A stretch of 64,000 nucleotides of DNA from Terrisporobacter petrolearius (GTDB lineage Bacteria > Bacillota > Clostridia > Peptostreptococcales > Peptostreptococcaceae). The stretch spans positions 1 through 64,000 of the forward strand of contig NZ_JAHZMO010000012.1 of assembly GCF_020748185.1 (NCBI RefSeq), read 5' to 3'. The notes under the pieces were generated by a model. The model worked only from the letters and a program-made list of their open reading frames with translations, was not told where the DNA came from and ran no database searches. The position numbers and the translations under genes are program-made. This document shows positions 7,904 through 15,815 of the stretch, piece after piece (position 1 is the stretch's first letter; each line of letters starts with the position of its first letter).

Positions 7904-9160
7904 ATGTTAAAAACAACAAAAGTAACTGACCCACAATTATATTCAATAGTAGAAAAAGAATTAGAAAGACAAAAATACAATATAGAAATGATAGCGTCTG
8001 AAAGTTCTGCACCAACAGAAATATTGGAGCTTATGGGAAGTGTATTTGTGAATAAAACAGAAGAAGGCCTTCCAGGTAAAAGATATCAAGCGGGATCACA
8101 ATATGCTGATGAAGTAGAAAACTTATGTATTGAGAGGGCTAAAGAAGCCTTTGGTTGTGAATACGTAAATGTTCAAGCTTATTCAGGAGCAACTGCAAAC
8201 TATACAGTATTTAATGCTGTACTTGACCCAGGAGACAAAATACTTGCCATGAGGTTAGATCATGGTGGACATTTAACTCATGGTTCACCAGCAAACTTTG
8301 TAAGCAAAATATTTAACTATGAGCACTATGGTGTAGACTTAGAAAGCGAAACAATAAATTATGAAGAAGTTGAAGAGAAGGCATTAGCATTTAAACCTAA
8401 AATGATAATAGCCGGAGCTAGTGCTTATCCAAGACTTATAGATTACAAAAGAATGAGGGAAATTGCTGATAAAGTTGGCGCATACTTAATGGTAGACATG
8501 GCTCATATATCAGGACTTATAGGAGCTGGCGTAATTCCTTCACCCATACCTTATGCAGATTTCTGTACATCTTCTTGCTCAAAAACAATTTGTGGCCCTA
8601 GAGGCGGATTTGTAATGTGTAAAGAAAAGTATGCAAAAGCGTTAAATAGATCAACTTTCCCTGGAACACTTGGTTCTATACAAATAAATGGTATTGCAGC
8701 AAAAGCAAATATGTTTAAGAGAGTAAGAGAACCAGAGTTTATTGCTACAATGAAAAGAGTTTTAGATAATGCTAAATATTTAGCAAAAGAATTGGAAGGA
8801 AGGGGATTTAGAATAGTAAGTGGCGGAACTGATAACCATACAGTACTTGTCGACTTAAGAGGTAAAAAAATAACGGGTAAACAGTTCGACCAAGCACTAG
8901 AATCTATAGGTATAACAGTAAATAAAAATACTATTCCAAATGACCAAGAAAGTCCATTTGTTACAAGTGGTGTACGTATAGGACTTACAGCAGTATCAGA
9001 ACGTGGGTTTGGCCATATTGAAATCGCTGAAATTGCCGAGATAATGGAAAAAGTTGCGAATAATATAGATAATGAAGATGTTTTAAGAGAATGTAGAGTT
9101 CAAGCAAGAAACTTGATTTCAAAATTTCCTCTATATCCAGAAGGGTATTTTGAAGATTAA
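7904..9160 (+). CDS. Divergent serine hydroxymethyltransferase-like PLP enzyme
   Basis: Fold-type I PLP enzyme of the GlyA family, 418 aa. Conserved: HGGHLTHGSP (PLP-stacking His), VDMAHISGL (PLP-binding Asp/His), the Schiff-base Lys227 in SCSKT, GPRGG, and SGVRIGLTA with the substrate-carboxylate Arg. Several hallmark residues differ from canonical GlyA. E. coli Tyr55 corresponds to Thr (NKTEEG for NKYAEG), Tyr65 to Gln (KRYQAG for KRYYGG), and the His before the PLP lysine to Ser (CSKT for THKT). A tetrahydrofolate-independent or altered activity, such as aldol cleavage of threonine or another beta-hydroxy amino acid, is plausible but inferred. An ATG at 7898 abuts the GGGGGA ribosome site, so the ATG at 7904 is preferred. 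It lies beside a cupin regulator and a second adhE. Confidence 0.85.
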   Translation: MLKTTKVTDPQLYSIVEKELERQKYNIEMIASESSAPTEILELMGSVFVNKTEEGLPGKRYQAGSQYADEVENLCIERAKEAFGCEYVNVQAYSGATANYTVFNAVLDPGDKILAMRLDHGGHLTHGSPANFVSKIFNYEHYGVDLESETINYEEVEEKALAFKPKMIIAGASAYPRLIDYKRMREIADKVGAYLMVDMAHISGLIGAGVIPSPIPYADFCTSSCSKTICGPRGGFVMCKEKYAKALNRSTFPGTLGSIQINGIAAKANMFKRVREPEFIATMKRVLDNAKYLAKELEGRGFRIVSGGTDNHTVLVDLRGKKITGKQFDQALESIGITVNKNTIPNDQESPFVTSGVRIGLTAVSERGFGHIEIAEIAEIMEKVANNIDNEDVLRECRVQARNLISKFPLYPEGYFED

Positions 9161-9230
9161 AAAAAGCCTCTCACAGTGAAGGTATATTTTTGCAAATAGA
9201 CTTCTTACTTAAATTATTAATATATAACAT

Positions 9231-9266
9231 AAAAAAGGTGAGCTTAATGTATATGCTCACCTTTTT
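9231..9266 (+). terminator. Terminator after the SHMT-like gene
   Basis: Strong stem AAAAAGGTGAGC / GCTCACCTTTTT with an 11-nt loop and terminal T run. Confidence 0.92.
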
Positions 9267-9380
9267 ACATTTAAAGCAATGTTTAATAAATTAAAAATAT
9301 TGCTTTAAAATAAGACTGAGTTAAATTTGATTTAATAAAATGAATTGTATTTTATGAGAAGCTAGGAGGTTATAGAATTA

Positions 9381-9389
9381 TGGTATAAT
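9381..9389 (+). promoter_or_regulatory. Extended -10 promoter of the cupin-XRE regulator
   Basis: TGGTATAAT, a perfect TGn-TATAAT extended -10, about 55 bp before the start codon. No good -35 box is seen, as expected for this class. Confidence 0.6.
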
Positions 9390-9442
9390 AAAAAAAAAAT
9401 AAAATTAAGAAATTATCATATAAATTTTTAAGGAGAATATAA

Positions 9443-9988
9443 ATGAGTGATTTAAATATAGGGGAAAAAATAGCGCAATACAGAAAAAGTAAAGATTTAA
9501 GTATAAGAGAGTTAGCAAAAATGGCAGAAGTCACACCGTCACTACTAAGCCAGATAGAAAGAGGTTTGGCAAATCCATCAGTTAACTCTCTAAAGTCCAT
9601 AGCAAATGCATTGAATGCACCTTTGTTTACATTTTTTACTTCAGAGGTAATAAAAGAAGATTTAATTGTGAGAGGTAATAATAGAAAAAAAGTAATACTA
9701 CCTGGAGCTGAAAACGTCGTATATGAAATGTTAGCACCTGGTGTAAACGATAATTTAGAATTTGCCATTATGGATTTATCTCCGAAATCATCATCTTGTA
9801 CTGATTATATTCATCATAATGGATATGAAATTGCATATATATTAGAAGGAGAGGTTACTTTACATTTAGATGGTGAAAAATTTGAACTAAGGAAAGAAGA
9901 TAGTGTGAAAATTCCTGTTGGAATGAAACATAGATGGGAAAATAATATTGATTTAGAATCAAAAATTATATTTGCTGTTTTATTATAA
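9443..9988 (+). CDS. XRE-family regulator with C-terminal cupin domain
   Basis: One-component DNA-binding regulator, 181 aa. The N-terminal helix-turn-helix covers residues about 6-60 (IGEKIAQYRKSKDLSIRELA, then TPSLLSQIERG, then NPSVNSLKSIANAL). The C-terminal cupin covers about 100-178 (HHNGYEIAYILEGE, HLDGEKFELRKEDSVKIPVGMKHRWEN) with potential metal-binding His residues. This architecture (PuuR/SutR-like) usually senses a small metabolite and controls adjacent catabolic genes. It sits between the SHMT-like enzyme and the second adhE, so either or both are candidate targets. AAGGAG lies 7 nt upstream of the ATG, and it has its own extended -10 promoter. Confidence 0.9.
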   Translation: MSDLNIGEKIAQYRKSKDLSIRELAKMAEVTPSLLSQIERGLANPSVNSLKSIANALNAPLFTFFTSEVIKEDLIVRGNNRKKVILPGAENVVYEMLAPGVNDNLEFAIMDLSPKSSSCTDYIHHNGYEIAYILEGEVTLHLDGEKFELRKEDSVKIPVGMKHRWENNIDLESKIIFAVLL

Positions 9989-10010
9989 AAATAAAAAATT
10001 AAGGAATTAA

Positions 10011-10047
10011 AAGGCCTGGTTATCATTAATAGTGATATTAGGCCTTA
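10011..10047. repeat. Inverted repeat downstream of the cupin-XRE gene
   Basis: AAGGCCT ... AGGCCTT with inner ATCA/TGAT pairing. No T run follows on the plus strand, but TTTTAATT follows on the minus strand. It is a possible bidirectional terminator or a structured 3' end. Confidence 0.45.
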
Positions 10048-10214
10048 AACTATTTATAGACTTTATACTTATATTAAAAGAGTATGCGTGTCAATTTTTA
10101 ATTATAAATTAGATTTGAAAGATGTGGAAGTGAATATAAGGTATAAATATGCCAATAATCATCAAAATATAACAAGATTAAATAAAATAATTATATTTGG
10201 TGAGGATTAACATA

Positions 10215-12827
10215 ATGAATAAAGAGATAAAAAATACTGAAAATCCAAAAGAAAAAAAGAACATAGAAAATATGATTGATGAATTAGTTAAAAGAGCTAA
10301 TGTAGCCATGGAAGAAATGTTAAATTTGGACCAAGAAAAAATAGATAAAATAGTTCAAGCTATGGCAAAAGCAGGACTTGATAAGCATATTGAATTGGCT
10401 AAAATGGCTGTGGATGAAACTAAAATGGGAATTTTTGAAGATAAAGTAATAAAAAATATTTTTGCGACAGAATATATTTATAACAGTATAAAATATAAAA
10501 AGACTGTTGGAATTGTAGAAGAAAATGATGAAGAAGGATATATGATGGTAGCAGAACCTATAGGAGTAGTTGCTGGGGTAACGCCCGTTACTAATCCTAC
10601 ATCAACAACTATGTTTAAAGCATTAATATCTATAAAATCAAGAAATCCAATAATATTTAGTTTTCATCCATCTGCACAAAAATGCTCATCTGAAGCAGCT
10701 AGAATATTAAGAGATGCAGCCATAAAAGAAGGAGCACCAAAAGACTGCATACAATGGATAGAGAAACCATCATTAGAGGCATCTAGTGAACTTATGAAAC
10801 ATAAGGGTACATCAATAATTTTAGCAACTGGTGGACCTGGAATGGTTAAATCAGCATATTCTTCTGGCAAGCCAGCTCTAGGAGTTGGAGCAGGAAACGT
10901 CCCTTGTTTTATTGAAAAATCTGCAGATATTAATCAAGCAGTTAATGATTTAATAATGTCTAAATCCTTTGATAATGGTGTTATATGTGCTTCTGAACAG
11001 GCTGCAATAATAGAAGATGAAATATACAAAGATGTTGTTTCTTTAATGAAAAATAATAAATGTTATTTCGTTAATGATGAAGAAAAACAATTGCTAGAAA
11101 ATACTGTTATAATTAGTGAAACTAAATCATTAAATCCTAAAATAGTAGGTCAAAGTGCTTATACAATAGCACAGATGTCAGGATTTGAAGTTCCTAAAGA
11201 CACTAAAATATTGGTGGCAGAAATTAGTGGAGTAGGAGAAAATTATCTTTTATCAAGAGAAAAGCTTAGTCCAGTATTGGCTTGTATAAAAGTGAAAGAT
11301 GCAGATGAAGGTATAGATAAGTGTGTTGAAATGACCATATTTGGTGGTCTTGGACACTCGGCATGTATACATTCAAATGATGATAATATAATTTTGAAGT
11401 TTAGTAATAAAGTAAAAACAGGAAGGCTTTTAATAAACACTCCATCAAGTCAAGGTGCTATAGGTGGTATATATAATTCAAATATACCATCATTAACTTT
11501 AGGTTGTGGATCTATGGGTAATAACTCTACTACAGACAATATATCTGCACTTAATTTAATCAACCTTAAAAAAGTGGCAAAAAGAACTACAAATATGCAG
11601 TGGTTTAAAGTTCCAGATAGAATTTATCATGAAATGGGATCTATTCAATATTTGGAAAAATTACCAAATGCAGAAAGAATCATAATAATTACGGATAGAA
11701 CTATGGAAGATATAGGATATGTAAAGAAGATAGAATATCAATTGAGAAAAAGAAAAAATCCAGTTATGATAGAAAAATTTACAGCAGTTGAAGTAGACCC
11801 ATCAGTAGATACAGTATTAAATGGAGCTAAGGAAATGGTTAAATTTAAACCGGATACAATTATAGCATTAGGTGGAGGTTCAGTAATAGATGCAGCAAAA
11901 GGAATGTGGCTATTTTATGAAAATCCACATGTGAATTTTGAAGATTTAAGACTTAAATTTATGGATATAAGAAAAAGAGTTTATAAGTTCCCTAAATTAG
12001 GGAAAAAGGCACAATTAGTGGCAGTACCAACTACATCAGGAACTGGGTCAGAAGTTACTTCTTTTGCAGTTATAACAGACAAAGAAAATAATATAAAATA
12101 TCCTCTAGCTGACTATGAATTAACACCAGATGTAGCCATAGTGGACCCTCAATTTGTTATGAGCTTACCAAAATCAGTTATTGCAGATACAGGACTAGAT
12201 GTATTAACTCATGCAATAGAAGCATATGTTTCTGTAATGGCAACAGACTACACAGATGCACTGGCTTTAAAAGCTATACAAATGGTATTTAAATATTTAC
12301 CAATATCATATAAAGGTGAAGACACATGTGAATGTAGAGAAGCTAGAGAAAAAATGCACAATGCTTCTTGTATTGCTGGAATGGCATTTGCAAACGCTTT
12401 TTTAGGTATAAATCACTCCTTAGCTCATAAACTTGGAGCACAGTTTCATATACCTCATGGAAAAGCAAATGCAATTTTATTGCCTTATGTAATAGAATAT
12501 AATTCGCAAGTGCCAAATAAATTTACCACATTTTCTAAATATAAATATTTTATAGCTAATAAAAAATATTGTGAAATTTCAAAAACACTAGGGCTAAAAG
12601 CAGATAGTATTGAAGAGGGTGTTAAAAATTTAATCGAAGAAATAAGAACATTAATGAGTAAATTAAATGAACCAACGAGTATTAAAGAGTGTGGTATAGG
12701 AAAAGATGAGTACTTTTCTGTTATAGAAAAATTATCTTTAGAGGCTTTTGATGACCAATGTACCTCTGCCAATCCAAGATCCCCATTAGTTAGTGAATTA
12801 AAAGAAATATACAATAAAATATATTAG
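10215..12827 (+). CDS. adhE: Bifunctional aldehyde/alcohol dehydrogenase AdhE (second copy)
   Basis: Paralogue of the enzyme at 2342-4999, 870 aa, with the same two-domain layout: an acetyl-CoA-reducing aldehyde dehydrogenase with Cys258 (VICASEQA) and an iron alcohol dehydrogenase (GGGSVIDAAKGMW, TTSGTGSEVT, NHSLAHKLG, HIPHGKAN). Most differences are in the N-terminal 20 residues, the 280-330 region and the last 100 residues. The open frame extends upstream to a TTG at 10197. GGTGAGG lies 8 nt before the ATG at 10215, so that start is chosen. No Rex-like palindrome comparable to those before copy 1 is seen upstream. This copy is therefore probably regulated differently, perhaps by the cupin-XRE protein encoded just before it. 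All catalytic motifs are intact. Confidence 0.96.
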   Translation: MNKEIKNTENPKEKKNIENMIDELVKRANVAMEEMLNLDQEKIDKIVQAMAKAGLDKHIELAKMAVDETKMGIFEDKVIKNIFATEYIYNSIKYKKTVGIVEENDEEGYMMVAEPIGVVAGVTPVTNPTSTTMFKALISIKSRNPIIFSFHPSAQKCSSEAARILRDAAIKEGAPKDCIQWIEKPSLEASSELMKHKGTSIILATGGPGMVKSAYSSGKPALGVGAGNVPCFIEKSADINQAVNDLIMSKSFDNGVICASEQAAIIEDEIYKDVVSLMKNNKCYFVNDEEKQLLENTVIISETKSLNPKIVGQSAYTIAQMSGFEVPKDTKILVAEISGVGENYLLSREKLSPVLACIKVKDADEGIDKCVEMTIFGGLGHSACIHSNDDNIILKFSNKVKTGRLLINTPSSQGAIGGIYNSNIPSLTLGCGSMGNNSTTDNISALNLINLKKVAKRTTNMQWFKVPDRIYHEMGSIQYLEKLPNAERIIIITDRTMEDIGYVKKIEYQLRKRKNPVMIEKFTAVEVDPSVDTVLNGAKEMVKFKPDTIIALGGGSVIDAAKGMWLFYENPHVNFEDLRLKFMDIRKRVYKFPKLGKKAQLVAVPTTSGTGSEVTSFAVITDKENNIKYPLADYELTPDVAIVDPQFVMSLPKSVIADTGLDVLTHAIEAYVSVMATDYTDALALKAIQMVFKYLPISYKGEDTCECREAREKMHNASCIAGMAFANAFLGINHSLAHKLGAQFHIPHGKANAILLPYVIEYNSQVPNKFTTFSKYKYFIANKKYCEISKTLGLKADSIEEGVKNLIEEIRTLMSKLNEPTSIKECGIGKDEYFSVIEKLSLEAFDDQCTSANPRSPLVSELKEIYNKIY

Positions 12828-12878
12828 AAATAAGAATAATTTTTTTATAATGAGATATAATATTTTTAAAAATATTTA

Positions 12879-12907
12879 TTGACAAATACTATTTATTAGT
12901 ATAAGAT
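12879..12907 (+). promoter_or_regulatory. SigA-type promoter of asnA
   Basis: TTGACA (12879-12884), 17-bp spacer, TAAGAT (12902-12907), placed just upstream of the T-box leader. Confidence 0.7.
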
Positions 12908-12913
12908 TACTAT

Positions 12914-13206
12914 TAATTAGTTAAAAAAAGAATAAAAGCAATGAAGGGAAGAGTAATTATAATGCTGAGTTAAAGCGAGCTGGTTATGGTGTGAGTCCAG
13001 TACAAAGTATATAATGAAGAACCTCCCAGAGCCACTAACCGAAATCTAATAGAGAGTAGACTTAGTCGGAACCAAGCCGTTATCTACTTGGCAATGTATT
13101 ATTTAGTACGTTGAATAAGTTGAACTTTTATTAAAGTTAAATTAGGTGGTACCGCGGAAGTCTAGCCTTTCGTCCTATTTATTATAGGATGAAAGGCTTT
13201 TTTTAT
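12914..13206 (+). ncRNA. T-box leader, asparagine-specific (AAC specifier)
   Basis: tRNA-sensing antitermination leader. The T-box sequence AGGTGGTACCGCG is at 13144-13156. Stem I features include the GGTGTGAGTCC region near 12988. The specifier AAC (13020-13022, in GAAGAACCTCCC) encodes asparagine, which matches the downstream aspartate-ammonia ligase. The terminator stem (AGCCTTTCGTCCTAT / ATAGGATGAAAGGCT plus T run) spans 13164-13205. Uncharged tRNA-Asn should stabilise the antiterminator and switch on asnA. The leader start is inferred from the promoter. Confidence 0.93.
13164..13205 (+). terminator. T-box conditional terminator
   Basis: The terminator arm of the asnA T-box: a 15-bp stem followed by TTTTTTT, 40 bp before the asnA start. 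It competes with the antiterminator containing the T-box sequence. Confidence 0.9.
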
Positions 13207-13246
13207 TGGAAAAATCACAATAATAAATCAAAAGGAGTGAAGTAAT

Positions 13247-14251
13247 ATGTGTTTAGTAATACCAGAAAGATATGAAACAAATTTAGGGGTTATAGAAACT
13301 CAACAGGCAATAAAGGATTTAAAGGATTTTTTTGAAAATAGATTAGGAGAAATGCTAAAATTGACAAGAGTATCTTCTCCATTGTTTGTTTTACCAGAAA
13401 CAGGTACAAACGATAACTTAAATGGTGTGGAAAAACCAGTGAGTTTCCAAGTCCCTTACTTAAGAAAAGATGCAGAAATAGTACATTCTTTAGCTAAGTG
13501 GAAGAGAATGGCTCTTAAAAAATATGGATTCCCTGTAGGTAGAGGTTTATATACTGATATGAACGCTATTAGAAAAGATGAAGAACTAGATAACTTACAT
13601 TCTTTATATGTTGACCAATGGGATTGGGAACTTATAATAAATAAAGAAGATAGAACTATGGAAACACTAAAAAAAGTTGTAAGAGATTTATATGAGGTTT
13701 TTAAGGAAACTGAGGAACATGTTCATAGTATATATCCTGAGGTAGAATGTATATTACCAGAGGAAATAACTTTCATAACTTCCCAGGAACTACTAGATAT
13801 GTACCCTGACTTAAGTCCAAAAGAAAGAGAAAATGCTATTGCAAAAGATAAAAAAGCAGTTTTCTTAATGCAAATAGGAAAAGTATTAAGCAGTGGACAA
13901 AAGCATGATGGAAGAAGTCCTGACTATGATGACTGGGATTTAAATGGAGACATATTATTCTATAACCCAGTACTAGATAGTGCTATAGAACTTTCTTCTA
14001 TGGGAATAAGAGTAGATGAAGAGGCATTAGAAAGACAATTAAAAGCAGCTAAATGTGAAGATAGAAAAGAATTAGATTATCATAAAGAATTGTTAGATGG
14101 AAAATTACCATATACAATAGGTGGAGGTATAGGTCAATCTAGAATATGCATGTTCTTTTTAAATAAAGCTCATATAGGTGAAGTGCAAGTAGGAATATGG
14201 CCTCAAGAAATGATTGAAGAATGTAGTCAAGCGGGAATAACTTTACTATAA
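13247..14251 (+). CDS. asnA: Aspartate--ammonia ligase (asparagine synthetase A)
   Basis: Makes asparagine from aspartate, ammonia and ATP through an aspartyl-AMP intermediate. It is structurally related to class II aminoacyl-tRNA synthetase cores. The length, 334 aa, matches the family. Recognisable blocks are RVSSPLFVL near residue 41, VEKPVSFQVPY near 61, LYTDMNAIRKDE near 100, YVDQWDWE near 122, the DDWDLNGDIL region near 229 and the C-terminal GGGIGQSRICM near 297, which corresponds to the class II motif 3 arginine. AAGGAG lies 9 nt before the ATG. It is controlled by the Asn T-box immediately upstream and ends with its own terminator, so it is a monocistronic unit. Confidence 0.97.
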   Translation: MCLVIPERYETNLGVIETQQAIKDLKDFFENRLGEMLKLTRVSSPLFVLPETGTNDNLNGVEKPVSFQVPYLRKDAEIVHSLAKWKRMALKKYGFPVGRGLYTDMNAIRKDEELDNLHSLYVDQWDWELIINKEDRTMETLKKVVRDLYEVFKETEEHVHSIYPEVECILPEEITFITSQELLDMYPDLSPKERENAIAKDKKAVFLMQIGKVLSSGQKHDGRSPDYDDWDLNGDILFYNPVLDSAIELSSMGIRVDEEALERQLKAAKCEDRKELDYHKELLDGKLPYTIGGGIGQSRICMFFLNKAHIGEVQVGIWPQEMIEECSQAGITLL

Positions 14252-14362
14252 TTTATAAATTTTTAATAAAAAATATTACTAAATTTTAATAAAAACTCAT
14301 ATTATACAGCAAAAGCTTTGCTTACATTAAAATGTGAAAATATGATGAGATAAGCTCAAAAC

Positions 14363-14407
14363 AAGTAGTTTTGATAACGTAAAATCAGTTGTCAAAACTA
14401 CTTTTTT
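14363..14407 (+). terminator. Terminator after asnA
   Basis: Stem AAGTAGTTTTGA / TCAAAACTACTT with additional inner pairing, followed by TTTTTT. Confidence 0.9.
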
Positions 14408-14452
14408 GTAGGTAAAATATTAAATTTAATTTGAAATATGAGAAAGGATATA

Positions 14453-14566
14453 ATGTTTAAAACTGATGATTGTTTAATATATAGAACTGCAGGAGAATGT
14501 AAGGTGATAGATATATCAAAAAATATAATAAATAAAGTAGTCAACTATATTGAAAATCATATTTAA
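14453..14566 (+). pseudogene. CarD-like N-terminal fragment (37 codons)
   Basis: A small open frame starting at an ATG preceded by AGAAAGGA at 5-nt spacing. The first 23 residues (MFKTDDCLIYRTAGECKVIDISK) resemble the start of CarD/CdnL-family RNA-polymerase-binding regulators, which typically begin MFxIGDxVVYxxxGVCKV. The remainder (NIINKVVNYIENHI) does not continue the domain. Full-length relatives are about 160 aa, so this looks like a truncated remnant. It could also be a genuine microprotein. An in-frame upstream ATG at 14438 lacks a ribosome site. Confidence 0.5.
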
Positions 14567-14659
14567 TAAATTTTGTAATACATTTTTCTATACATTTGTA
14601 TATAATTTAGATAAGAAAGTAATATAAAAGTAGTAAATTCTTACTACTGAGGGGGAGAA

Positions 14660-15781
14660 ATGTATAAAAAAATTTTACCAATTATAGATTTAGATATAAT
14701 TGTGGTTATTTTTTTGGTAGTTATGCTGCATAAATATAAAACAAAATTTAAAATGAATGAAAAAATAAATAAAACTTATGTTTATATAATAACTACCACT
14801 ATAATAATTATAATATTAGAAATATTAGATAAAATTTTATTATTACATCATAATACTATTCTTGTGCCTATTACAAAAACAATTAATATTATTGGGTTTG
14901 GATTATCTCCCATGGTATCATTTTTATGGATGATATATTTATTGCAATATTTTAACGTGGAGCTAAGGTCAAAACTTACGATGATACCATTAATAATAAA
15001 TTTTTCAATAAGTATATTGAGCTATAAATATGGTTTAATATTTGAAGTTAACAATATAAACGTATATAGCAGAGGTACTTTTTTTATTACATCCATTCTT
15101 ATAACATATTTTTACTTTATGATAAGTTTAATAATTATATTTATGAATAAAGAAAAAACAGAAGATAAAGAATATATAAATTTGATTATGTTTGAAGCTA
15201 TACCTTTTATTGCAGCTATTATTCAAATATTTTTAAATAATCTATTACTTATTTGGGGATCTGTAGGAATCTCTTTAGTAATACATTACATATATCTTCA
15301 AGAAAAACTTTTAAGATATGATAATTTAACAGGTGTATGGAATAGGATGACGAGTGAACTATATATATATAATAATTTTATGAATAAAAATAGACCATTT
15401 TCACTTGTTTATGTGGATGTTAATGACTTTAAGCTTATTAATGACACTTATGGTCATAATGAAGGGGATAAAGCTTTAATTAATATTGCTAATTTTCTAA
15501 AGGATTATTTTAAAGGTATAGGTAAGATAGGTAGAATGGGTGGAGATGAGTTTATTATAATTATTTACAAAGAAAATGAAATTCAAATAAATAATATAAT
15601 TAAAGATGTGAATCTTCAGCTGTTTAAATACAATGTTAAATTAAATAAATCATACAACTTAACTATAAGTACGGGCTATAAAAAATTTTATAATAATTAT
15701 TCGCAAATTGATGATTATATTAAAGATATTGATGAATTAATGTATATAAACAAAGAAAAAATAAAGAAAAAATTACATTAG
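14660..15781 (+). CDS. Membrane-bound diguanylate cyclase (GGDEF domain)
   Basis: Probable c-di-GMP synthase, 373 aa. The first ~215 residues form about seven hydrophobic segments in the layout of the histidine-kinase 7TM sensor type. They are followed by a GGDEF domain with DNLTGVWNR near residue 223, VDVNDFKLINDTYGHNEGDKAL near 254 and the catalytic GGDEF at 294-298 (RMGGDEF). The product-inhibition I-site RxxD, expected about five residues before GGDEF, is absent (KGIG there), so feedback inhibition by that route is unlikely. GGGGGAG lies 6 nt before the ATG. The ABC transporter gene follows after 34 bp, so the two may be co-transcribed. The intact GGDEF contrasts with the decayed one at the left edge of the window. 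Confidence 0.9.
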   Translation: MYKKILPIIDLDIIVVIFLVVMLHKYKTKFKMNEKINKTYVYIITTTIIIIILEILDKILLLHHNTILVPITKTINIIGFGLSPMVSFLWMIYLLQYFNVELRSKLTMIPLIINFSISILSYKYGLIFEVNNINVYSRGTFFITSILITYFYFMISLIIIFMNKEKTEDKEYINLIMFEAIPFIAAIIQIFLNNLLLIWGSVGISLVIHYIYLQEKLLRYDNLTGVWNRMTSELYIYNNFMNKNRPFSLVYVDVNDFKLINDTYGHNEGDKALINIANFLKDYFKGIGKIGRMGGDEFIIIIYKENEIQINNIIKDVNLQLFKYNVKLNKSYNLTISTGYKKFYNNYSQIDDYIKDIDELMYINKEKIKKKLH

Positions 15782-15815
15782 TCGATTGTTAGAAATACAG
15801 AGGGGGAGAATATGT

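Noticed and set aside
10160-10196. Possible Rex half-site (ATAACAA) before the second adhE
   Set aside because: Only one half matches and no palindromic partner exists at 4-bp spacing, unlike the two sites before the first adhE.
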